A stretch of 64,000 nt of DNA, taken from NCBI GenBank assembly GCA_018368345.1, contig JAGZEK010000002.1, positions 124,001 to 188,000 on the forward strand. The letters are read 5' to 3'. Positions 16,359 to 25,280 of the stretch are shown in pieces (the first letter of the stretch is position 1; each line of letters begins with the position of its first letter). This stretch comes from Collinsella sp. (lineage in GTDB: Bacteria > Actinomycetota > Coriobacteriia > Coriobacteriales > Coriobacteriaceae). The notes beneath the pieces are model-generated. The model saw nothing but the letters and a program-made list of their open reading frames with translations. It was not told where the DNA came from and did no database searches. Made by a program: the position numbers and the translations under genes.

Positions 16359-18004
16359 CGCTGATCACCCTCGCGCGACCAGGGAAGGCGGATACGCGGG
16401 CGTTCGGTGCGCGTTGCACGGTCGGCGACCATATCGCTCCAAGGGCCGACGGCGCACCCCAGTTCCACGAGCATCTCGCGCGTGGCCTCGCGCACGCTAG
16501 TCGCAAAAGCGCTGGTCTGCCCCACTGCCTCGTCAGCGCGCCCAAACGCCATGAGCGCGGCGAGATCCTGCCCGCCATCGGCGATACGAATCTTGGAGCT
16601 CAACGCACAGGCAATCTCAAAGCGCATGGCGACGTCCTCGTCTGCTCCGCGCGCACCGAACCGGTTGAACACGGCGCTCATGCGCGTGCGCGGCACACCT
16701 ACTCGACCTGCCAGTTCAATGACGCGCGATGCCGATGCCGCGGACGACACCGCCGCATCGCCAACGACCAGGCAACGGTCGCTCGCCGCCACCGCAGCCG
16801 CCACGGCGTCGCCCCAAAAGACCGAGGTATCGATAAAGACCACGTCGGATTCGCGACGCAGAACATCAAGCAGTAGCTCCACCGGACGTGCCATGAGCTC
16901 GGCTTGCTCGGGCGCCGCGACGGGACCCCAGAGCGTAACGCCCGGTGCCACGCGCATCGATGTGGCTACGATATCCGGCTCGGTGAGCGTGCCCGCCGCC
17001 GACGGCTCGATAAGTGCCGCCATATCGCGCGGAGCATCGACGCCTAACAAATCGTAAAGGTTTCCAAACATCAGATCCAGGTCGAGCACGGCGGCACGCA
17101 AGCCCAACAGCGACGATGTGTGTGCCATGGTGGCAACGATCGTCGACTTGCCGCAACCGCCCGAACCCGAAATGGCGCAGATGACCGGAGCTCGATGCGG
17201 CGAAGCGGCAGCGTCTGCCGGCGGCATCGGAGGCGGCGGGGCGGGCGTCGGTGACAGCGTCCCCGTCTCCCCCGCCGCAACCACATGCTGCGTCCAAGCC
17301 GGCATGGCAGCTTGTTCGGTCTGCGAGGCAGGCTCGTTCTGTGCAATCTGCTCATGCTGCATCAGCGACAACTCGCCGCACCCGGCAAAGCCCTCAACTT
17401 CATCGAGTTCATCCGCCAGATTCACGCCGTGCACGTATCCCATATCTACAGCCGGGGAATCGCCAGCATGCTGCGCCGGCCCTCCAGCGTCATCGTATAC
17501 AAGGGGGTTCCGGGGGCGCCGACCATGCTCGGCTTCCGCTTTTCCATAATCATCAACACGCGGGCCTCTTGTAGCGCGAGGCGCCCCGGGTTCCCTATCA
17601 ACAAAAGCATCGGGCTCAATCGTCATGCGCCGATCGGAATCAACCGCTCCCTCGCCCGCGCGCCCGTTGCCGCATATACTGTGTGCAGCGATGACCTCGG
17701 TCGCCCCCGCGCGAAACAGCCCCTCGATATCCGACGGATCGAGCGCTTCTATCAACACGACCACGCGACTCACGCGGCCTTCGGCCGTCAGGCGCGCAAC
17801 AGTCTTGCGCACATCTTCGGTATCAAACAGAGACGCCGCGATGATGGCAGCCCCGCGGCGTGACGGAAACGCCCGCGCCATGGAAACCAGCCCGTCCAGG
17901 TCACCCACGCGAAGCACCTGTGCACCCACATCACGGCCCTCGACTTCCCGCTGCAACAGTCCGTAATCGCCGCACGCGCAGCACGCAAGCCAGATCGCCT
18001 TCAT
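16355..18004 (-). CDS. tadZ: TadZ/CpaE-like MinD-family ATPase
   Basis: A 549-residue protein. The N-terminal 120 residues form an atypical receiver-like domain. A long Pro/Ala/Glu-rich linker (about 120-270) follows, then a ParA/MinD-type ATPase with the deviant Walker A ISGSGGCGKST (279-289). The switch block VLDLDLMFGNLYDLLG follows. Such proteins localise the pilus machine. A GTG at 18007 is an alternative start. The ATG at 18004 overlaps the cpaB stop as TGATG. The linker is much longer than in typical CpaE. Confidence 0.88.
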   Translation of the reverse strand: MKAIWLACCACGDYGLLQREVEGRDVGAQVLRVGDLDGLVSMARAFPSRRGAAIIAASLFDTEDVRKTVARLTAEGRVSRVVVLIEALDPSDIEGLFRAGATEVIAAHSICGNGRAGEGAVDSDRRMTIEPDAFVDREPGAPRATRGPRVDDYGKAEAEHGRRPRNPLVYDDAGGPAQHAGDSPAVDMGYVHGVNLADELDEVEGFAGCGELSLMQHEQIAQNEPASQTEQAAMPAWTQHVVAAGETGTLSPTPAPPPPMPPADAAASPHRAPVICAISGSGGCGKSTIVATMAHTSSLLGLRAAVLDLDLMFGNLYDLLGVDAPRDMAALIEPSAAGTLTEPDIVATSMRVAPGVTLWGPVAAPEQAELMARPVELLLDVLRRESDVVFIDTSVFWGDAVAAAVAASDRCLVVGDAAVSSAASASRVIELAGRVGVPRTRMSAVFNRFGARGADEDVAMRFEIACALSSKIRIADGGQDLAALMAFGRADEAVGQTSAFATSVREATREMLVELGCAVGPWSDMVADRATRTERPRIRLPWSREGDQR

Positions 18005-18663
18005 CACTCGTCGCCTCCGCTCTTTTTGCCGCGCGCCGTGGCGGGAATCGTCAAGCTGACCGTTCCCTTGCCCGAGGCTCCCAGCAGTTCCTTGACGTCT
18101 TCGGGGTCAGCCGCCAGCGTCACCCATTCGATCTTGCCCTCGCGCGTGGCACCGGAATCCTCACTGGTATCGATCACGTGCGCGCCGCACAGCCGATCGG
18201 TCACGCCGTCCTTTTGCACGTACACGTCCACGTAGCTGCCCACGCCCGTGGCACCGCCGACCGAGTGCTCGGCATCGACCGCCACCGAAACGGCAACCTT
18301 GCCCTTAGGCACCTCGAGCTTGCGGCTCTCGGCCTTGGTGTAGACATTGCAGATCACGGCGTTTTTGGGAATACGCGAAGTCGTCACGTCGCCGCGCACC
18401 TGGCGCAGCTCGGTCGCTGCGTCACGCGGCAGCAGGCTCGTCAGCCATTCCTGGGTTATGACATTGGTCTCATCGAGGGTCTCGCCCACATCGATATCGC
18501 GCGCCGCGACGCAAACCTCGACGCGATCGCCACCGTACTTGGCCAAGGTCTCAGCCTGGACCTGTTCGGCTTGCGAGCGGATTGACGAGCCGTAAACCAT
18601 GCAGAGCAGAGCAGCGAGCACGCCCGCGACCAGACTGATGGCGATGCGCTTGCTCTTGTTCAC
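18004..18663 (-). CDS. cpaB: CpaB/RcpC-like Tad pilus protein with SAF domain
   Basis: A 219-residue protein with an N-terminal membrane helix (about residues 5-26) and a SAF domain (VCVAARDIDVGETLDETNVI ... SRIPKNAVI), followed by an extracytoplasmic region. It is the first gene of the tad operon. The GTG at 18663 is preferred to an ATG 15 bases upstream because AGAGGAG stands at proper distance before it. In diderms CpaB works with the secretin. Here no secretin gene is present, as expected for a monoderm. Confidence 0.85.
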   Translation of the reverse strand: MNKSKRIAISLVAGVLAALLCMVYGSSIRSQAEQVQAETLAKYGGDRVEVCVAARDIDVGETLDETNVITQEWLTSLLPRDAATELRQVRGDVTTSRIPKNAVICNVYTKAESRKLEVPKGKVAVSVAVDAEHSVGGATGVGSYVDVYVQKDGVTDRLCGAHVIDTSEDSGATREGKIEWVTLAADPEDVKELLGASGKGTVSLTIPATARGKKSGGDE

Positions 18664-18773
18664 GGCCGCTCCTCTCATGGCAGTGCCGGGCGAATGCCCG
18701 TACCACCATTGTCTGAGCGGTCAGAGTGCAAAGCGGCGCAATCGCAATCTTGGTTTTCGATGTCAAACCAATC

Positions 18774-18833
18774 GCTGACCAAAAGCTGACCAGCCCGTCA
18801 AGCTCGTGGCAAGGTTTTGGTCAGCACGTCAGC
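18774..18833. promoter_or_regulatory. Cluster of GCTGACC half-sites upstream of the tad operon
   Basis: GCTGACCAAAA (18774-18784) is repeated inverted as TTTTGGTCAGC (18815-18825), an exact 11-base inverted repeat. Further half-sites are at 18785-18791 and, inverted, at 18828-18833. The cluster lies 110-170 bases before the cpaB start and suggests cooperative regulator binding. Confidence 0.5.
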
Positions 18834-18862
18834 AAACTGTATGTTTCGAAGCTTTTCCGCAG

Positions 18863-18898
18863 CAAAAAAGCCGTCTCCCGAACAGTTGGGAGACGGCT
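18863..18898 (-). terminator. Intrinsic terminator of rsgA
   Basis: The minus strand has GCCGTCTCCC, loop, GGGAGACGGC and then six T residues, 18 bases after the rsgA stop. Confidence 0.88.
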
Positions 18899-18915
18899 GT
18901 CATAGGAAAAATCAA

Positions 18916-20100
18916 TTACAGATGGACATCGGGATCGAGCATTTGAGCGCTCACGCGCATGGATGACGCCAGGTTTTGGAACGTTTCCAGACGCAGGCTA
19001 TCGATCTGCCCGGCGTCCTCGGCCTCGCGAACGGCGCAGCCCGGCTCATGGGTATGCGTGCAATCGCCAAACCGGCACGCGCGCGATGCCTCGACAATCT
19101 CGGGGAAAGCGCGCGCCAGACCCCGCTCGTGACCCACGAGCGGCAGGCTGCGCAGGCCCGGGGCATCGGCGATCACGCCGGCGTCGCCCGGCAGTGCCAC
19201 CATCACGCGCGCGACGGTAGTGTGACGGCCCTGATCGTCGCGTTCGCGCACACCGCCGGTCGCCAACGTATCGTGGCCCAGCAGCGCATTGAGCAGCGTC
19301 GACTTGCCGGCACCCGACTCGCCCAGAATCATGGCGCAGCTCCCGGCGGGCACGCAGGCACGGACCTCGTCCAGGCCGCGGCCCTCGGCAGAGGACGTCA
19401 CGATCACACGCACGTCCGGACCCACCAGGCGGCGCGCGCGGTCCAGATCGCGCTCGAGCTCCTCGGCATCGCAGCGATCAGCTTTGGTGAGTACCACCAC
19501 CGGCTCGGCATCGCAGTCGAGCGCCAACACCAGCGAGCGCGCCACGCGGTCGAGCAGCACCTCACCGGCACCGAGCGCCTGCACGATTAGCACGCTATCC
19601 ACGTTGGAGCAGAGCACCTGGCGCTCTCCGCGGGCACGGCCGCGCCAACGCTCAAAGCTCGTACGGCGCGGCAGCACGCATTCAATCACGCCCATATCGT
19701 GCCCGGGAGCGCGGCGCACCGCCACACGATCGCCCACGGCAGGCAGCAGGACCTCGTCCCCACCGCGCGACTTGGCAAATCCCACGGCATGCTCGGCGCG
19801 GAAGGTATCGTCGGCAGTCGCCACCAGCGGAAACCCACGATCCAAGCGCACCACGGCGCCAAGTTGCATCTGCTCGGGCTCCTCGGCATGTGCGCAGAAA
19901 TCATCAAAGGCAGCCTGCTGAGCTTCATCGACCGGCAGGTCATCAAACGCCGGAACATCCTGCAGCGCGTCAAGCCCCGGTACACTCGCCAGCAACTCCT
20001 CAGCAGATGCAGGGGGTTCGGTCGCGAGCTTCCGACGACGATCGCGCTTAGCCCGCGCCCCCGTCGTCTTTTTCTTCGCTTTAGCCTTAGCCTTGCCCAC
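18916..20100 (-). CDS. rsgA: Small-subunit ribosome biogenesis GTPase RsgA
   Basis: Circularly permuted GTPase that acts in late 30S maturation. In order: a Lys/Arg-rich N-terminal extension, an OB-fold, then G4 (VVLTKAD), G1 (GESGAGKST) and G3 (DAPGLRS), and a C-terminal zinc knuckle CRFGDCTHTHEPGC. At 394 residues it exceeds the usual 290-350 because of the basic, low-complexity first 70 residues. The GTG at 20100 follows a GGGAGG site. A longer reading to 20190 would run into the terminator repeats. Confidence 0.93.
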   Translation of the reverse strand: MGKAKAKAKKKTTGARAKRDRRRKLATEPPASAEELLASVPGLDALQDVPAFDDLPVDEAQQAAFDDFCAHAEEPEQMQLGAVVRLDRGFPLVATADDTFRAEHAVGFAKSRGGDEVLLPAVGDRVAVRRAPGHDMGVIECVLPRRTSFERWRGRARGERQVLCSNVDSVLIVQALGAGEVLLDRVARSLVLALDCDAEPVVVLTKADRCDAEELERDLDRARRLVGPDVRVIVTSSAEGRGLDEVRACVPAGSCAMILGESGAGKSTLLNALLGHDTLATGGVRERDDQGRHTTVARVMVALPGDAGVIADAPGLRSLPLVGHERGLARAFPEIVEASRACRFGDCTHTHEPGCAVREAEDAGQIDSLRLETFQNLASSMRVSAQMLDPDVHL

Positions 20101-20148
20101 AAGCGCCTCCCAGCACCACAAATCACAACTGAGCGGGTATTTTCCCAC

Positions 20149-20250
20149 AAAAAAGAGTCGGTCGAGCAAATGCCCGACCGACTCACACACTTTCCCTCAG
20201 CCTTTATCATCCACACGGGAGAAAAGTCAGCAACGTCACCGCAGGGCCCG
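20149..20250 (-). repeat. Structured repeat unit 1 ending in a terminator hairpin
   Basis: About 100 bases matching 20290-20390 at roughly 70 percent. Conserved blocks on the plus strand are TTTCCCTCAGCC, the CATCC/CGGGAGAAAAG stretch and AGGGCCC. On the minus strand it ends in hairpin GAGTCGGTCGGGC/GCTCGACCGACTC (20155-20184) plus a T-run, so it looks like a short terminated RNA upstream of rsgA. Adjacent bases 20242-20282 resemble the left half of the long hairpin at 29139-29233. Confidence 0.6.
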
Positions 20251-20289
20251 CCCGCCGAGAGGGGTTTCCAAAGGGCACATCCTTTATTC

Positions 20290-20390
20290 AAAACGAGCGG
20301 CCGAGCAATTGCTCGGCCGCTCACCTTCTTTCCCTCAGCCCTTTTTCATCCGCGCGGGAGAAAAGCCAGTAAGGATACCGTAGGGCCCAC
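20290..20390 (-). repeat. Structured repeat unit 2 ending in a terminator-like palindrome
   Basis: Second copy of the unit at 20149-20250. It ends on the minus strand in a perfect 28-base palindrome (20295-20322, arms GAGCGGCCGAGCAA) followed by GTTTTG. Compensating differences in the hairpin relative to unit 1 suggest that the structure, rather than the sequence, is kept. Confidence 0.6.
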
Positions 20391-20471
20391 CCTGGGAGTG
20401 TTTTCTTCTGAGCGATCCTGCAGCGCGAAGCGCGAGGACCAGCGAAGAAGAAAACACGCAGGGGCGGGCCC
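20383..20471. repeat. Long hairpin at the end of the P-type ATPase gene
   Basis: Arms of about 25 bases, with GGGCCC ends at 20383 and 20466 and inner GTGTTTTCTTC/GAAGAAGAAAACAC. The core GCAGCGCGAAGCGCGAGGAC resembles the core of the hairpin at 29139-29233. It probably serves as a terminator or mRNA 3' end for the ATPase gene. Confidence 0.7.
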
Positions 20472-20483
20472 GGACAGGTTAAC

Positions 20484-23165
20484 TTACTCCTTCTCGACCG
20501 CGCGCATGATCGCCTTGTAGATCTCCATCAGCGGGATGATCAGGAAGGCCAGGCCCAGGGCAGCGACAACGCCCTTGAGCTCAAGCGTCACGGGGCCAAA
20601 GAACATCTCGGCAAGCGTCGGCTGCACGGTCACGATCACCGTCAGCACCAGTGCCAGCGCGGCGGAAGCCCACAGCCACTTGTTCTGCTTCTTCATGGTG
20701 AACAGCGACGCACGACGGCTGCGCATATTGAAGCAGTGGAAAATCTCGACCATGTTGAGCGTGATGAACGCCATCATCACGCCTTCCTCGTCGGCATTGC
20801 CGGCGATCATATCGGCGATATGGATGTAGCCCATGTCAAAGTACACGCCCACAAAGAAGCTCGCCAGCACCAGCGCGGTGATGATTAGGCCCTGGACCAC
20901 GCAGTCCAGACCCATATGTCCGGCAAAGACACCGTCCTTGGCGTTGCGCGGCTTGCGCTTCATGATGTCGCCCTCGGCATCCTCCATGCCCAGCGCGAGC
21001 GCGGGGAAGCAGTCGGTGACCAGGTTCACCCACAGCAGCTGCACCGGCTGGAAGATGGTAAAGCCGATGAGCGTGGCGATAAACACCGAGAACACCTCGG
21101 CAAGGTTGGCCGAAAGCAGGAACTGGATGACCTTGCGGATGTTGTCGTAGATGCGACGACCCTCTTCGCAGGCGCCGATGATGGTAGCGAAGTTGTCATC
21201 GGCAAGTACCATGTCGGCGACGTTCTTGGTGACGTCGGTACCGGTGATGCCCATACCAACGCCAATGTCGGCGCGCTTGATGGACGGGGCGTCGTTGACG
21301 CCATCGCCCGTCATGGCCACGATCTGGTCGCGCGACTTCCAAGCCTCGACGATGCGTGTCTTGTGCTCGGGCTGGACGCGGGCGTACACGCCGTAGTCCT
21401 CGATGTTCGCGTCGAGCTCCTCGTCGCTCATGCGATCGAGGTCGGCACCGGTGATGGCCTGGCTGCGATCAGTGACGATACCCAGCTGCTTGGCAATGGC
21501 CACGGCGGTGTCGATGTGGTCGCCCGTAATCATGACGGTGCGGATACCGGCGTCGTGCGCCTCACGGATGGCGTCGGCTACCTCGGGGCGGACCGGGTCG
21601 ATCATGCCGGACAGACCGCAGAAGACCAGGTCATGCTCGAGCGCGGCGGGGCTGCAGTCGGCCGGGACCTCGGTGTAGGTGCGGCTTGCCAGCGCAAGCA
21701 CGCGCAGGGCCTCGTCGGCCATGGCCTTGTTGGCGGCCACGAGCTCGGCACGACGGTCCTCGGTCAACGGGACGACCTTGTCGCTCTCGTAGATGTGGGT
21801 GCACAGGCCGATCACCACGTCGGGCGCGCCCTTGGTGTACTGCTCGTACTCGCCGTCCAGGGTCTCGACGACCACGGACATCATCTTGCGGCCTGAGTCG
21901 AACGGGGCCTCGCCCACGCGCGGGTGCTCGGCAGTCAGGCCGGTGAGGCCCGCCTTGCCGGCGTCGTTGACGAGCGCGCACTCGGTCGGCTCGCCCACGG
22001 CCTCGCCCAGCTCCTCATCCCACTGAGCGTCGGAGCACAGGGCCATGCCAGCCAGGAACTTCTCCTTGGGCGCGGCAAGCTCGTGCTTGACCACGGTCAT
22101 CTTGTTCTGGGTAAGGGTGCCGGTCTTGTCGGAGCAGATGGTCTGCGTGCAGCCAAGGGTCTCGACAGCAGAAAGCTTGCGGATGATCGCCTGGCGCTTG
22201 GCCATCTTGGTCACGCCGAGCGAAAGCACGATGGTCACGACGGCGACCAGGCCCTCGGGGATGGCGGCGACGGCGAGCGAGACGGCCACCATAAAGGTGT
22301 CGAGCAGCGCGGTCGGGTCGGTAAGGACGTTGCCCACGCCGTGACGAATGATATCGACACCAAAGATGACGACGCAGATGACAATCACCATGATGGTAAG
22401 GATTCGGCTGAGCTCGGCGAGCTTAACCTGCAGAGGCGTGAGCTCTTCCTTGGCCTCGGCCAGAGCGCCGGCGATCTTGCCCATCTCGGTGTTCATACCG
22501 GTGCCGACCACGACGGCGCGACCGCGGCCGTATACCACGGTGGAACCCATGTAGCACATGTTCTTGCGGTCGCCGAGCGGCACGTCATCGGTGCCGGCGG
22601 CGAGCTCAATGACGTTGGCATGTTTCTCGACGGGCACGGACTCGCCGGTAAGGGCGGCCTCCTCGATCTTCATCGTGGCGCTCTCGAGCACACGGCAGTC
22701 GGCCGGAACGGAGTCGCCCGCCTCGAGCATGATCACATCGCCGGGCACGAGCTCGGCGCTCGGCAGGTGCACGAGCTTGCCGTCGCGCAGCACCTTGGAC
22801 TGCGCGGCGCTCATCTCCTGCAGGGCCTCGAGGGCTTCCTCGCTCTTGGCCTCCTGAACCACGCCCAGCACCGAGTTGACGATAACGACGAACATGATGA
22901 TGGCGACATCGGCAAAGTCGGGCTCGCCCTTGACCATGCCCGTGAGGGCGCTGATGACGGCGGCAACGATCAGCATGATGACCATGGGGTCGGCCATCTG
23001 CTCAAAGAAACGCTTCCACAGCGGCGTCTTCTCGGCTTCCTCGAGCTTGTTAGGGCCTGTCTTGGCGAGGCGCGACGACGCCTCGTCGTTGCTCAGGCCG
23101 AGGTTCTCATCGACGCCTTGGTCGCTGAGCACCTCCGCCGCGGCGGACAGGTATTCCTTTTGCAT
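20484..23165 (-). CDS. Calcium-type P2 ATPase
   Basis: An 893-residue P-type cation pump of the PacL/SERCA group, moving Ca2+ out of the cytoplasm by ATP hydrolysis. TGESVPVEK (173-181) is in the actuator domain. AIPEGL (301-306) is in helix M4, a signature of Ca2+ transport. The phosphorylated DKTGTLT is at 346-352, and MTGDGVNDAP is in the hinge. About ten membrane helices are visible, with M5-M10 in the last third. Na+/K+ or Mn2+ specificity cannot be excluded. The start at 23165 follows AGGAGGGG, which is buried in a leader hairpin. Confidence 0.9.
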   Translation of the reverse strand: MQKEYLSAAAEVLSDQGVDENLGLSNDEASSRLAKTGPNKLEEAEKTPLWKRFFEQMADPMVIMLIVAAVISALTGMVKGEPDFADVAIIMFVVIVNSVLGVVQEAKSEEALEALQEMSAAQSKVLRDGKLVHLPSAELVPGDVIMLEAGDSVPADCRVLESATMKIEEAALTGESVPVEKHANVIELAAGTDDVPLGDRKNMCYMGSTVVYGRGRAVVVGTGMNTEMGKIAGALAEAKEELTPLQVKLAELSRILTIMVIVICVVIFGVDIIRHGVGNVLTDPTALLDTFMVAVSLAVAAIPEGLVAVVTIVLSLGVTKMAKRQAIIRKLSAVETLGCTQTICSDKTGTLTQNKMTVVKHELAAPKEKFLAGMALCSDAQWDEELGEAVGEPTECALVNDAGKAGLTGLTAEHPRVGEAPFDSGRKMMSVVVETLDGEYEQYTKGAPDVVIGLCTHIYESDKVVPLTEDRRAELVAANKAMADEALRVLALASRTYTEVPADCSPAALEHDLVFCGLSGMIDPVRPEVADAIREAHDAGIRTVMITGDHIDTAVAIAKQLGIVTDRSQAITGADLDRMSDEELDANIEDYGVYARVQPEHKTRIVEAWKSRDQIVAMTGDGVNDAPSIKRADIGVGMGITGTDVTKNVADMVLADDNFATIIGACEEGRRIYDNIRKVIQFLLSANLAEVFSVFIATLIGFTIFQPVQLLWVNLVTDCFPALALGMEDAEGDIMKRKPRNAKDGVFAGHMGLDCVVQGLIITALVLASFFVGVYFDMGYIHIADMIAGNADEEGVMMAFITLNMVEIFHCFNMRSRRASLFTMKKQNKWLWASAALALVLTVIVTVQPTLAEMFFGPVTLELKGVVAALGLAFLIIPLMEIYKAIMRAVEKE

Positions 23166-23175
23166 ATAGAGTCCC

Positions 23176-23229
23176 CTCCTGGGATTCGGGCCACTCAGCA
23201 GATTGATGCCCGATCATAATTCCCAGGAG
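23176..23229 (-). promoter_or_regulatory. Leader hairpin sequestering the ATPase ribosome site
   Basis: On the minus strand CTCCTGGGA (23221-23229) pairs perfectly with TCCCAGGAG (23176-23184). The latter overlaps the ribosome site AGGAGGGG just before the ATG. An inner 5-bp stem CGGGC/GCCCG and an asymmetric internal loop lie between. This suggests translational control, thermosensing or a small ligand-sensing leader. It does not match the yybP-ykoY motif by eye. Confidence 0.55.
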
Positions 23230-23538
23230 AAGGGCAAGGGCTCATCAAGGCTGCCGTGCTGAGCGGCAGTTGATAGTGGAGCTATGGTACCCCAAAGCGA
23301 CGCGTCTAGCCAAAACAATCGGTTTGGAAATATGGTCCGCACGCAACGGTGCAGACCGTGTGATGCTCAACATTGGTAAAACGTTTTTTCTTCGGCACAT
23401 CGCCAAACTGACATATCGCCCAGATAGCAGCGCTTGGAGTGGTTGGTAAAGATTTTTCATATACCGTTTTTCCCGCAAAAAATGAACTTCCATTTCGGCA
23501 TACGGTCGATTTTTTGGGGTATTCGGTCGGCATTTCGT
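23230..23538. other. Intergenic leader between the ATPase and pyk genes, nothing further recognised
   Basis: An AT-richer divergent intergenic stretch. It contains two near-copies of a GGCATACGGTCG/GTATTCGGTCGGCA pattern near 23498-23533, close to the pyk promoter. No convincing gene or structured RNA was seen. Confidence 0.4.
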
Positions 23539-23544
23539 TATAAT
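23539..23544 (+). promoter_or_regulatory. -10 box of pyk promoter
   Basis: TATAAT stands 64 bases before the pyk start. A TTGGGG at 23514-23519 could be a weak -35 box, with a long 19-base spacer. Confidence 0.55.
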
Positions 23545-23607
23545 CATCTCGGTTTTATTTCTTATGGTTTATCTATCAGCGCAAGACGATGTCAGATGGA
23601 GGTCTGA

Positions 23608-25068
23608 ATGTACAAGCGCACTAAGATTGTATGCACCATGGGTCCCGCCTGCGATAGCGACGAGACCATCCGCGAGATGATCAAGGCGGGCATGAACGTC
23701 GCCCGTTTTAACTTCTCGCACGGCTCCTACGACGAGCACCACGGTCGCATCGAGCGCGTCCGCCGTATTTCCAAGGAGCTCGGTCTGCCTGTCGGCATCC
23801 TGCTCGACACCAAGGGCCCCGAGGTCCGCACCGGCCTTCTGGTCGACGGCAAGAAGGTTGCCGTCAAGACCGGCGATAAGATCGTCGTCACCGCTCAGCC
23901 CACGTCCGAGGATTTCCACGGCACCGCTGAGCACATCTCCCTCGACTACCTGGCTCTGCCTTCCGAGGTCGAGAAGGGCTCCCTCATCCTGATCGATGAC
24001 GGCCTGGTTGCCCTCGAGGTCGAGTCCGTCAGTGGCCAGGACATGACCTGCGTCGTTAAGAACGACGGCCTGATCGGCGAGCGCAAGGGCGTCAACATGC
24101 CCAACGTCAACATCTCGCTGCCCGCCATCACCGAGCGCGATCGTCAGGACATCCTCTTTGGCCTGACCGAGAACATCGACTACATCGCCGCTTCCTTCAT
24201 CCGTGACGGCGAGTCCGTCCGCGGCATCCGCGAGCTTTGCCGCGAGAACGGCGGCGAGCACGTGACGATCTTCCCGAAGATCGAGTGCGCCTTGGGCGTC
24301 GAGAACTTCGACGAGATTCTCGAGGCTTCCGACGGCATCATGGTCGCTCGTGGCGACCTGGGCATCGAGATCAAGCCCGAGCTCGTTCCGCACATCCAGA
24401 AGGAGATCATCGCCAAGTGCAACGCGGCCTACAAGCCCGTTATCACCGCTACGCAGATGCTCGACTCCATGCAGCAGAACCCGCGCCCGACGCGCGCCGA
24501 GGTTGCCGACGTTGCTAACGCCATTTATGACGGCACCGACGCCGTCATGCTGTCCGGCGAGTCCGCTGCCGGTAAGTACCCGGTCGAGGCCGTCAAGATG
24601 CAGGCCAGCATTGCTCTCGAGACCGAGAAGTACCTCCCGGCCCACGCTCCGCTCGAGGTTCCGGCCGATGCTCACGGCACCCGCGTCGTCAACAACGTTG
24701 TGGGTATGTCCGCTGTGAACATGGCCACCACCGTTGGCGCCAAGTGCATCACCGTGCCGACGACCACCGGTCGTACCGCTCGCCTGATCTCGCACTTCCG
24801 TCCCAACATGCCGATCTGCGCGTTCTCCCGCCACGAGTGGGCCGTCCAGCAGATGATCATGTACTGGGGCGTTATCCCGCACCAGGCCGAGATTACCCAG
24901 GGCACCGTCAACGGCACGATCGTCAAGGCGATCGAGACCGCTAAGGAGCTCGGCTACGTCGAGGCCGGCGACCTGACCGTCGCTACCGCCGGCGATCCCC
25001 GCATGAGCGTCCAGCTCGAGGACAAGGTCTCCTCGACCAACGTCGCTTACGTCGCTCAGGTGCGCTAA
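23608..25068 (+). CDS. pyk: Pyruvate kinase
   Basis: Converts phosphoenolpyruvate and ADP to pyruvate and ATP, the last step of glycolysis. The 486 residues start MYKRTKIVCTMGPACDSDETI. They contain the nucleotide/metal block NFSHGSYDEH, the catalytic IFPKIECALGVENFDEIL, the MVARGDLGIE segment and ATQMLDSMQQNPRPTRAE. Length matches single-copy bacterial enzymes without the extra PEP-utiliser domain. A GGAGG site lies seven bases before the ATG, and a strong terminator follows. Codon use is highly biased, as expected for a highly expressed gene. Confidence 0.97.
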   Translation: MYKRTKIVCTMGPACDSDETIREMIKAGMNVARFNFSHGSYDEHHGRIERVRRISKELGLPVGILLDTKGPEVRTGLLVDGKKVAVKTGDKIVVTAQPTSEDFHGTAEHISLDYLALPSEVEKGSLILIDDGLVALEVESVSGQDMTCVVKNDGLIGERKGVNMPNVNISLPAITERDRQDILFGLTENIDYIAASFIRDGESVRGIRELCRENGGEHVTIFPKIECALGVENFDEILEASDGIMVARGDLGIEIKPELVPHIQKEIIAKCNAAYKPVITATQMLDSMQQNPRPTRAEVADVANAIYDGTDAVMLSGESAAGKYPVEAVKMQASIALETEKYLPAHAPLEVPADAHGTRVVNNVVGMSAVNMATTVGAKCITVPTTTGRTARLISHFRPNMPICAFSRHEWAVQQMIMYWGVIPHQAEITQGTVNGTIVKAIETAKELGYVEAGDLTVATAGDPRMSVQLEDKVSSTNVAYVAQVR

Positions 25069-25099
25069 ATCGCACTTGCAAGCAGGTTTGCATTGCAAA

Positions 25100-25134
25100 G
25101 GGCCCGGAAGGCTTTGCCTTCCGGGCCCTTTTTC
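25100..25134 (+). terminator. Intrinsic terminator of pyk
   Basis: GGGCCCGGAAGGC and GCCTTCCGGGCCC arms with a TTT loop, followed by TTTTTC. One of the strongest terminators in the window. Confidence 0.95.
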
Positions 25135-25280
25135 TGTGCGTCGATGCCTCCCGCACGGCATGACACGCAACCAGCTACTTATGGCATGCTATGAAATGTG
25201 CAGCTCATTTGCCGTGTTTACGCCCTGCGACGGGAGCTGTTGGTCGATTGGGATGAGCTGTTCACTGCCGGGCCGGCCAG

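Noticed and set aside
23166..23250. yybP-ykoY manganese riboswitch before the P-type ATPase
   Set aside because: The hairpin is too short, and the conserved loop sequences of that class are not present.
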